Assembly (NCBI GenBank): GCA_024762745.1
Contig: JANTGV010000091.1
Span: forward strand, 1-5,640
Direction: 5' to 3'
From: Sulfurimonas sp.
GTDB taxonomy: Bacteria > Campylobacterota > Campylobacteria > Campylobacterales > Sulfurimonadaceae
DNA: 5,640 nt
A program made the position numbers and the translations under genes. Positions within the stretch are counted from its first letter, which is position 1, and each line of letters opens with the position of its first letter. Positions 1-4,804 of the stretch are shown here, in pieces. The notes beneath the pieces are model-generated. The model was given only the letters and a program-made list of their open reading frames with translations, was not told the origin of the DNA and did not search any database.

Positions 1-29
1 GTATATTTTACTAAAGTTTATCAAAATTT

Positions 30-57
30 GTAGTTGTATATTCAGTATAACAACTAC
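30..57. repeat. Imperfect AT-rich hairpin
   Basis: GTAGTTG plus TATA (30-40) pairs with TATA, a single bulged A, and CAACTAC (46-57) across a 5-base loop. Eleven pairs form with one bulge. On the minus strand it is followed by a short T-rich run (AAATTTTG), so it could be a weak terminator in that direction; no T-run follows on the plus strand. Function is unknown. Confidence 0.35.
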
Positions 58-130
58 TAGTAACGAACAGCAGACTGTCACTAGAGTCAATCGTTATTCT
101 CTCGTTTATGCTCCTTTCAACAACCTCTAG

Positions 131-174
131 TTTGTGGAACAAGTATTTTAATAGCTCTTTCCTTGTTCCACAAA
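131..174. repeat. Perfect 13-bp inverted repeat, 18-base spacer
   Basis: The left arm TTTGTGGAACAAG (131-143) is the exact reverse complement of the right arm CTTGTTCCACAAA (162-174). The arms are too long to be chance in so short a stretch. No T-tract follows on either strand, so an ordinary Rho-independent terminator is unlikely. It could be a regulator binding site, a stem of a small RNA, or the trace of a mobile element. A third partial copy of the arm lies at 223-235. Confidence 0.75.
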
Positions 175-220
175 GTATTCAAAAAGTAAAAACTGTAAAG
201 TTCACTAAGCCTTAAGGGAT

Positions 221-237
221 TTTGGAACAAGTATTGT
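221..237 (+). promoter_or_regulatory. Sigma-54-like promoter motif (near consensus)
   Basis: The stretch TTTGGAACAAGTATTGT resembles the Campylobacter/Helicobacter RpoN consensus (TTTGGAAC, four bases, then TTGC). The -24 GG lies at 224-225, and ten bases later the -12 element reads GT instead of the expected GC, which weakens the case. If active, transcription would start near 248 and run rightward into the 3' end of the minus-strand repeat gene, giving an antisense RNA. The same 13 bases (TGGAACAAGTATT) also occur at 135-147, where the -12 dinucleotide is TT. Confidence 0.25.
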
Positions 238-314
238 AGCCAATAGAGAAAGTGATAGAGTGAAAAGGTTTTATAGTTGTGGTTTATTGTTAGAGAGCAA
301 GTAAAGAAGAATCA

Positions 315-331
315 ATACGCAAAAAGCGTAT
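315..331 (-). terminator. Possible terminator of the repeat-protein gene
   Basis: ATACGC and GCGTAT (315-320 and 326-331) form a perfect 6-bp stem around five bases that read TTTTT on the minus strand. It begins about 20 bases after the stop codon of the minus-strand gene. The sequence that follows on that strand (TGATTCTTCTTTACTT) is T-rich but not a clean T-tract, so termination may be weak. Confidence 0.35.
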
Positions 332-333
332 CG

Positions 334-357
334 AAGATTAAAGGCTAAAGATTAAAG
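334..357. repeat. 10-bp direct repeat across the stop codon
   Basis: AAGATTAAAG occurs at 334-343 and again at 348-357, separated by GCTA. The second copy covers the stop codon of the minus-strand repeat gene. This could be a small slippage duplication at the 3' end of the gene; no function is evident. Confidence 0.4.
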
Positions 358-1224
358 TTTACCTTTTTCATATTTAGCTTTTAATTTTAAGTAATCTTGA
401 TAATCATCAGAGTTGATGTTATTAGATACTGACTTTGTAGAGTCATTTGCGTTTTCTGAAATACTTCTTGTACTATCATCAATATTATTAGAGATAGTCT
501 TAGTAGAGTCATTTGCATTATTAGTAGCAGTATTAGATGAATCTCTTAAGTCATTAGAAATAGTTCTCGTAGAGTCATTTGCATTATTAGTAGCAGTGTT
601 AGATGAATCTCTTAAGTCGTTTGAAATAGTTCTTGTAGAGTCATTCAAGTTGTTAGACGTCGTTTTAGTTGAGTCGTTAACATTGTTTGAAATTGTCTTA
701 GTAGAATCATTCAAGTTATTTGATGTAGTCTTAGTAGAATCATTTAAGTTGTCTGATACATTTTTTGTTGCATCGTTAACATCATGAGAAACAGCAATCG
801 TTGAATCTTTGAAGTCTTTAGTAGCCATTGTTGAGCTATCTTTAAAGTCTCTAGTAGTATTACTGATTGAATCTTTAGAGTCTTCAGCAACTTCTATAGT
901 AGAGTCTCTTAAATCTTTAGAGATACCTGTTGTAGTATCTGAACCGCTTTTAACAGTTGCAATCTCTGCAGTTTTAAGATCATCAGAAGCTTTTACTGCA
1001 GTATCTTTTGCATCACGACTTACACTTGTTACTGTACGTTCACCACTTTTAGAAACTTCAACTGAGCCATCAACTCCAGACTGTACAGCTTCTTTAGCAT
1101 CTTTACTCATAGAAGTAACACCGTCTTTCATATCTTTAAACATGTCTCCAAAGCTAAAATCTGCTGATAAACTTGTTGTAAGTGCAAGAGCTGCAACTGT
1201 ACTTATTACTAATTTTTTTGTCAT
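352..1224 (-). CDS. Secreted hendecad-repeat protein of unknown function
   Basis: I do not recognise this 290-residue protein. Residues 1-21 look like a Sec signal peptide (MTKK, hydrophobic core, SLSA before DFS), so it is probably periplasmic or secreted. A short segment follows with one 11-residue unit (33-43, KDGVTSMSKDA) and a 7-residue step (44-50). Residues 51-270 are exactly 20 consecutive 11-residue units with no insertion or deletion, consensus xDSTxxxSxxL: Asp at position 2 in 18 of 20, Ser/Thr at 3-4 and 8, an aliphatic or small residue mostly at 7 and 11. A charged tail (271-290) rich in Tyr, Lys and Leu ends the protein. N-terminal units are Lys/Asp-rich; C-terminal ones are Asn/Thr-rich. 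There is no Cys. The period and 4/3/4 spacing fit a polar right-handed coiled coil or LEA-like helix (inference). Start ATG is preceded by an AGGGG ribosome site. It is divergent from the cytochrome gene. Confidence 0.9.
   Translation of the reverse strand: MTKKLVISTVAALALTTSLSADFSFGDMFKDMKDGVTSMSKDAKEAVQSGVDGSVEVSKSGERTVTSVSRDAKDTAVKASDDLKTAEIATVKSGSDTTTGISKDLRDSTIEVAEDSKDSISNTTRDFKDSSTMATKDFKDSTIAVSHDVNDATKNVSDNLNDSTKTTSNNLNDSTKTISNNVNDSTKTTSNNLNDSTRTISNDLRDSSNTATNNANDSTRTISNDLRDSSNTATNNANDSTKTISNNIDDSTRSISENANDSTKSVSNNINSDDYQDYLKLKAKYEKGKL
415..1074 (-). repeat. Twenty tandem 33-bp units within the CDS
   Basis: The 660 bases coding for residues 51-270 are 20 in-register 33-bp units. Most are strongly diverged at DNA level, with units conserved mainly as protein. 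The exception is a 66-bp pair (503-568 and 569-634) that is nearly identical. Because 33 is divisible by three and the units lack stops in other frames, long reading frames appear on the opposite strand; these are artefacts. Confidence 0.9.
503..634 (-). repeat. Near-identical 66-bp tandem duplication
   Basis: Copies at 503-568 and 569-634 differ at only 4 of 66 positions by my count. Each spans two 11-residue units and encodes the alternating pair NDSTRTISNDL / RDSSNTATNNA. The high identity, compared with neighbouring units, marks the most recent expansion of the array. Confidence 0.8.
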
Positions 1225-1258
1225 TTATTTCCCCTCGTTTTTAATCTGACCTAGAAAA

Positions 1259-1286
1259 ACTATAACCCTTTCAAACTAAAACGCAA
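1259..1286 (-). promoter_or_regulatory. Sigma-70-type promoter of the repeat-protein gene
   Basis: Read on the minus strand, TTGCGT (1286-1281), a 16-base spacer, and TATAGT (1264-1259) make a plausible -35/-10 pair. Start of transcription would be near 1252, giving a leader of about 28 bases that carries the AGGGG ribosome site. A second TATAAT on the minus strand (1323-1318) is an alternative with a longer leader. Confidence 0.45.
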
Positions 1287-1348
1287 CTGAAAGTAAGATA
1301 ATTTTTTTTAATAAGTGATTATAATGTTTTAAAATATCACACTTCACG

Positions 1349-1375
1349 GAAATTGTTTTCAAGTATCACAATTTC
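1349..1375. promoter_or_regulatory. Candidate operator (8-bp inverted repeat) in divergent region
   Basis: GAAATTGT (1349-1356) and ACAATTTC (1368-1375) are exact reverse complements separated by 11 bases, so arm centres are 19 bases apart, close to two helical turns. The centre is about 60 bases upstream of the predicted start of the cytochrome operon, a usual place for a dimeric activator. The spacing does not match the FNR/CRP or NssR consensus, so I do not name a regulator. Confidence 0.4.
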
Positions 1376-1406
1376 TAATTTTGTGCTACTTATTCATATT
1401 ATTTTT

Positions 1407-1415
1407 TGCTATAAT
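1407..1415 (+). promoter_or_regulatory. Extended -10 promoter of the cytochrome-adaptor operon
   Basis: TGCTATAAT is a perfect extended -10 element (TG, one base, TATAAT at 1410-1415) preceded by a run of T. No good -35 lies 16-18 bases upstream, as is usual in Campylobacterota. Predicted start of transcription is near 1422, leaving a 22-base leader that holds the AAAGGA ribosome site (1433-1438). Confidence 0.7.
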
Positions 1416-1443
1416 AGTTCCATATGCAAATTAAAGGATCTTT

Positions 1444-1854
1444 ATGAAAAAATTGTTATTAGTGTTAGTAGTAGGCTCAGGACTTCTTTTTGCTAAACCT
1501 TATACGACTGCAGACAGAATCAATGATATGAATGATATGGCAAGTGCTATGAATATAATACAGAGCGGTTTTTTCTATAATAACTACTCTACAGTCGAAG
1601 CAGGAGTTGAGAAGCTTACATCAGCCGCTTCACGTGTAAAGCCTCCTTTAGAGGAGTTGCAAGAGAAGGATGTGCTAACTAGATATATGAATCAAAAAAT
1701 TCAAATGTCAAATAAAATTGTTAAGAATATAAATAGAAGATCAATTGATATCTTAGAAAGATTTAAAGATGGAGATAGAACTCAAGCAGTACAAGCATAT
1801 ACAAAAATCATGGGACAATGTATGAAGTGTCACAGAGAAATGCGTAACTGGTAG
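1444..1854 (+). CDS. Periplasmic c'-type monohaem cytochrome
   Basis: A 136-residue secreted protein with a signal peptide (residues 1-17, MKKLLL, hydrophobic core, LFA before KPY). A single haem-binding motif CMKCH lies at 126-130, only six residues from the C-terminus, followed by REMR. A C-terminal CxxCH on a mature chain of about 120 residues that is otherwise predicted helical is the hallmark of class II cytochromes (cytochrome c' and cytochrome c-556 types), four-helix bundles in the periplasm. Family members bind NO or CO or carry electrons; which applies cannot be read from the sequence. A fifth-ligand His is provided by CMKCH; whether a Met near the N-terminus (Met30, 32 or 36) gives a sixth ligand is open. 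It is the first gene of a two-gene unit with the adaptor 8 bases downstream. Start ATG has AAAGGA five bases before it. Confidence 0.85.
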   Translation: MKKLLLVLVVGSGLLFAKPYTTADRINDMNDMASAMNIIQSGFFYNNYSTVEAGVEKLTSAASRVKPPLEELQEKDVLTRYMNQKIQMSNKIVKNINRRSIDILERFKDGDRTQAVQAYTKIMGQCMKCHREMRNW

Positions 1855-1862
1855 GTTTGAAA

Positions 1863-2684
1863 ATGAAGTATTTATTATTACTATTTGTAACGGTTAGTTC
1901 ACTCTTTGCTGGAGAGCTTGTTTTAACAGGAACCGTAATTTCAAATAATCAGAAGATGATACCTGCACGATATATGGGCTATGTTAAAAAAATTAATTTT
2001 GAAGTTGGTGACAGTGTTCAACGTGAAGATGTACTGTTTGAGCTTGAGTCTGCTGAGTTTGACATTATGGAGTCCCAAGCTGATCTGGCACTAGAGCAGG
2101 CGAAACTTATGTTGGATGTCTATAAAACGAGATTGAGCCGTAATAAGAATGAAAAACGTAAACTCAAACGCGATAGACAGAGAATGACAAAATTTGATTT
2201 TAAAGAGAGTATGCGTGACTTAGATGAAGCAGCAGACGATATAAGTGCATCTATAGAGTCTGTTCAGGTTTTAGTAGAACAAGCGAGTGAAAAATCTAAA
2301 CAGTTTGCAACAATAGCAGGGTACTTAAAAGTTCAAGCACCAAATAATGGGATTCTTGTAGATAAAAGAATCAGAGTCGGTGATATGGTTGCACCGGGTA
2401 TGATGACAATGATACTTGTTGATATGGACAATTTGGAGATTGAAGCCGAGGTTGCTGAGTCTGATTTAAAATATGTAAGACGTAATAAGGTTGTAGATAT
2501 AAAGATACCATCACTCAACTATAAAGCATCTGGCTATATCAAAGCGATAGTTCCAAGTGCAAATCCAATGGCGCATACCTTTAAAATAAGAGTACACTTT
2601 GAGAAAAAGAGTGACATGGTTTTTCCGGGAATGTATGCAAAAGTATATGTTGATTTAACTGATGAGATTGCTAATAAGCTTTAG
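1863..2684 (+). CDS. Periplasmic adaptor subunit (HlyD/RND membrane-fusion type)
   Basis: A 273-residue periplasmic adaptor of the kind that links an inner-membrane pump to an outer-membrane channel. After a signal peptide (1-16, SSLFA before GEL) comes the first half of a biotinyl-lipoyl fold (about 36-64, with GYV, VGDSV and LFELES), a charged helical hairpin (about 66-150), the second lipoyl half (about 154-187, with VQAPNNGIL and VGDMVAPG), and a beta-barrel domain (about 190-265, with a FPGMYAKVYV strand). At 273 residues it is short for an RND adaptor (often 350-400), with no obvious C-terminal membrane-proximal domain. No lipobox Cys is seen. I chose ATG at 1863 over the in-frame TTG at 1857 because TAGG (1852-1855) is seven bases from the ATG but only one from the TTG. 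No pump or TolC-like gene follows; the next gene is unrelated. Confidence 0.85.
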   Translation: MKYLLLLFVTVSSLFAGELVLTGTVISNNQKMIPARYMGYVKKINFEVGDSVQREDVLFELESAEFDIMESQADLALEQAKLMLDVYKTRLSRNKNEKRKLKRDRQRMTKFDFKESMRDLDEAADDISASIESVQVLVEQASEKSKQFATIAGYLKVQAPNNGILVDKRIRVGDMVAPGMMTMILVDMDNLEIEAEVAESDLKYVRRNKVVDIKIPSLNYKASGYIKAIVPSANPMAHTFKIRVHFEKKSDMVFPGMYAKVYVDLTDEIANKL

Positions 2685-2706
2685 TATTTTTTTGTTTTAG
2701 ATAAAA

Positions 2707-2712
2707 TATAAT
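2707..2712 (+). promoter_or_regulatory. -10 box of the glucosaminidase gene
   Basis: TATAAT preceded by a T-rich run (2685-2699) and no clear -35. Predicted start near 2719 gives a leader of about 19 bases with an AGGA ribosome site (2729-2732). It suggests this gene is transcribed separately from the adaptor, although read-through is possible because no strong terminator lies between them. Confidence 0.55.
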
Positions 2713-2737
2713 CAATATATAGTCGACTAGGAAGAAA

Positions 2738-3430
2738 GTGAAAAAGTTATATCTCTTACTATTTATCGCTGTGAGCTTTTTTATTAGCAGTAGTTTTGCC
2801 TCAGAAGCAAAGTATACAGCTCAAGATATTCCTAAGACGATGAGTGTATCGATAAGAAAAGAGAGATTTTACTATCTCTTAACTCCTGCGATTGACAAAG
2901 TATATGATGAACTGCTACTTCAGTATAACAAAATAGAAAAAGATCTGAAGTTTGGTTCAAAAACACTCTCACATATACTTAGAGTTGAAAAATTAAAAAT
3001 TGACTATAGAGTAGAAACAGATGAAGAGCTGCTTTTGGCTCTTAAGCCTCACCCAAAAAGTATTGCTCTTGCACAAGCTGCTATGGAGAGTGCTTGGGCA
3101 ACATCAAGATTTTTTGTAAAAGCAAATAATGTCTTTGGTATGTGGTCAGTTAATAAAAACGAGCCACGCATTGCTGCTGAAGAGAAACGCGCTGGTATTA
3201 AAACTATCTGGTTAAAGAAGTTTGACAGCATTGAAGAGTCTGTAAGAGAGTATTATATGATGATGGGTAGAGGAGATGCTTATAAGGAGTTTCGAAGAGT
3301 TCGATATGAGAGTGATGATGTGTATGAAATGGTAGAAGAGCTTAATCGCTACTCGGAGATTGGTGAGTTATACACTGAAGAGTTATCAAGTATGATCAAG
3401 TATAATAAATTAACAGAATATGATAAGTAA
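2738..3430 (+). CDS. Bax-like peptidoglycan glucosaminidase
   Basis: A 230-residue secreted hydrolase of the glucosaminidase fold (Pfam PF01832, Bax/FlgJ-like), expected to cleave the glycan strands of peptidoglycan in the periplasm. The signal peptide covers residues 1-21 (SSSFA before SEA). The catalytic core starts at about 105: ALAQAAMESAW (110-120) holds the likely catalytic Glu117, then NNVFGMW (130-136) is the substrate-groove motif. Near the end, NRYSEIGELYTEELSSMIKYN (203-223, shown in part) matches the conserved closing helices of Bax-type enzymes. The N-terminal 80 residues are the helical extension seen in Bax proteins, and total length is close to the family's about 270. Start is GTG: AGGA lies five bases before it, an in-frame TAG lies 15 bases upstream, and the next ATG would remove the signal peptide. 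The protein is not a flagellar FlgJ fusion. Confidence 0.85.
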   Translation: MKKLYLLLFIAVSFFISSSFASEAKYTAQDIPKTMSVSIRKERFYYLLTPAIDKVYDELLLQYNKIEKDLKFGSKTLSHILRVEKLKIDYRVETDEELLLALKPHPKSIALAQAAMESAWATSRFFVKANNVFGMWSVNKNEPRIAAEEKRAGIKTIWLKKFDSIEESVREYYMMMGRGDAYKEFRRVRYESDDVYEMVEELNRYSEIGELYTEELSSMIKYNKLTEYDK

Positions 3431-3445
3431 TAGCGTAGAATAATT

Positions 3446-3454
3446 TGATATAAT
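3446..3454 (+). promoter_or_regulatory. Extended -10 promoter just before mgtE (leaderless start)
   Basis: TGATATAAT is a perfect extended -10 (TG, one base, TATAAT at 3449-3454). The usual spacing puts the start of transcription at about 3461, one base before the ATG at 3462. The mRNA would therefore begin at, or one base before, the start codon. This agrees with the absence of any ribosome-binding sequence just upstream of the ATG. Confidence 0.6.
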
Positions 3455-3461
3455 TGCAACA

Positions 3462-4790
3462 ATGAATAAGCTTGAAGAGTACTTAAATGCTCACGATACT
3501 AGTGAGATGCACCCATCGGAAATAGCAAAAATTATAAAACAGCTAGATGATAGCGAGTTTTCTGATGCTGTAAAACTAATACCAAAAGATTTACTTGGCG
3601 ATGTTACTCTTGCACTTCCTGATAGGTTTTTTGACGATATTGTTGAGAACCTGAGTGTTGATGAAATTTCACACGCAGTTTCAGAGCTTGAGTCTGATGA
3701 CCAGGCTGAGTTTATGTATGAGCTTCAAGAGATCGATGAGACAAAAGCCTCTGAGGTTTTTGAAGCACTCCATGAAGATGATAAAGAGGAGATTACTAAG
3801 CTTCATAACTATAAGGAGAATGAAGCGGGCTCTTATATGCAGTTTGAACTATTTACTGCTTATAAAGATGAGGTTGTTCAGGATGTAATAAAAAGGTTTG
3901 CTCGATTAAGAAAAGAGAATGAGGTCGAGAATGTTCAAAACCTTTTTATTACTAATAAAGATAACAAACTCAGGTACGCTGTTGGTTTAGATGACTTACT
4001 CATATTTGATTTTTCTAAAACGGTCATTGAAAATATTGAAGCGAGTGATGAGAGTTTTGAGCCGATAAAATCTCAGGATATTGATGATATTAAAGATGTA
4101 GTCCATGTGTTTGAAGAGTATGACCTCTCTGTTTTAGCAATAACAAATGAGTATGGTGTTCTTTTAGGGCGTATTACTTCAGATGATATCTACGATGTTA
4201 TTAATGAACATGCTACTGAACAGATGTATAACCTAGCAGGTGTAGATGATGAAGCTGAAGAGGATGATGAGATTATAAAAGCGGGACGTAAACGTGCAAC
4301 CTGGCTCTCTTTAAATCTTGTCACAGCAATAGCTGCTTCTGTAGTTATAGGGATATTTGCCGATACTTTGGAGAGTATGGTTGCTCTGGCTGTTTTAATG
4401 CCTATAGTGGCTTCTATGGGTGGAAATGCAGGTACACAGAGCTTGACAGTTGTTGTAAGACAGTTAGCACTGGGTGGTATTTCTCAGGGAGATGCCATGA
4501 GAATTATCAAAAAAGAGGTTGCAATATCTCTTGGAAATGGTGTTATATTTGCAGTGATGATGGGTCTCATTGCAGCTGTCTGGTTTGATATGAACATGCT
4601 TGGAGTAGTAATTGCACTTAGCATGGTGATTAATTTGTTTATGGCTGGTTTTTTTGGTGCCACAATTCCTCTGTTTTTAAAAAAAATAGATGTAGACCCA
4701 GCCATTGGGAGTACGGTAATATTGACTACTGTAACGGATGTTGTAGGTTTTTTTAGCTTTTTAGGGCTTGCTACAGCAATTTTATTATAA
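3462..4790 (+). CDS. mgtE: Magnesium transporter MgtE
   Basis: A 442-residue inner-membrane Mg2+ channel/transporter, close to the 450 residues of Thermus MgtE. Residues 17-125 form the acidic superhelical N domain (HPSEIAKII opening), about 127-185 and 200-258 are the paired CBS domains that sense Mg2+, 260-270 is a very acidic link (VDDEAEEDDE) in the plug-helix region, and about 281-442 hold the five membrane helices. Diagnostic signatures are PIVASMGGNAGTQS (314-327) and TDVVGFFSFLGLA (425-437); Asp426 fits the essential pore Asp of Thermus MgtE (Asp432). The family imports Mg2+ and is closed by high cytoplasmic Mg2+. The chosen ATG lacks a ribosome site and fits a leaderless mRNA; Met16 (3507-3509) is a possible alternative. 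The gene is 14 bases upstream of a CNNM/CorC-type gene and likely cotranscribed. No M-box fits in the missing leader. Confidence 0.92.
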   Translation: MNKLEEYLNAHDTSEMHPSEIAKIIKQLDDSEFSDAVKLIPKDLLGDVTLALPDRFFDDIVENLSVDEISHAVSELESDDQAEFMYELQEIDETKASEVFEALHEDDKEEITKLHNYKENEAGSYMQFELFTAYKDEVVQDVIKRFARLRKENEVENVQNLFITNKDNKLRYAVGLDDLLIFDFSKTVIENIEASDESFEPIKSQDIDDIKDVVHVFEEYDLSVLAITNEYGVLLGRITSDDIYDVINEHATEQMYNLAGVDDEAEEDDEIIKAGRKRATWLSLNLVTAIAASVVIGIFADTLESMVALAVLMPIVASMGGNAGTQSLTVVVRQLALGGISQGDAMRIIKKEVAISLGNGVIFAVMMGLIAAVWFDMNMLGVVIALSMVINLFMAGFFGATIPLFLKKIDVDPAIGSTVILTTVTDVVGFFSFLGLATAILL

Positions 4791-4804
4791 GGATTTTGTA
4801 AAAA

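Larger units (their letters stand above)
1..351. other. Gene-free intergenic region with inverted and direct repeats
   Basis: No convincing reading frame, tRNA or rRNA is visible on either strand. The region lies beyond the 3' end of the minus-strand repeat-protein gene. It contains an imperfect hairpin near its left edge, a perfect 13-bp inverted repeat in the middle, a further direct copy of part of that repeat resembling a sigma-54 promoter, and a small hairpin plus a 10-bp direct repeat next to the gene end. These are listed separately. A short non-coding RNA or the tail of a gene lying outside the window cannot be excluded. Confidence 0.6.

Noticed and set aside
415..1074. CRISPR array
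   Set aside because: The 33-bp units are contiguous with no unique spacers and form one open protein frame.
413..1249. Two long plus-strand reading frames (413-787 and 809-1249) opposite the repeat gene
   Set aside because: They are antisense shadows of the in-register 33-bp repeats; their translations are low-complexity (repeated VLVESF-like blocks), and the minus-strand gene has a signal peptide, ribosome site and synonymous-change pattern.
1857..1859. TTG start for the adaptor gene
   Set aside because: The ribosome site would be one base away; ATG at 1863 has proper spacing and keeps the signal peptide.
2671..2699. Rho-independent terminator after the adaptor gene
   Set aside because: There is a T-run, but the only stem before it (CTAA/TTAG) is four pairs and too weak; the T-run is more likely part of the next promoter.
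3431..3461. Mg2+ riboswitch (M-box) before mgtE
   Set aside because: Only 31 bases separate the genes and the promoter occupies most of them; no space for the structure.
2333..4705. Short reading frames inside the adaptor, glucosaminidase and mgtE genes (minus 2333-2518, 3049-3231, 4484-4705; plus 3655-3888)
   Set aside because: All lie wholly inside well-supported genes in another frame and have no ribosome site or domain.
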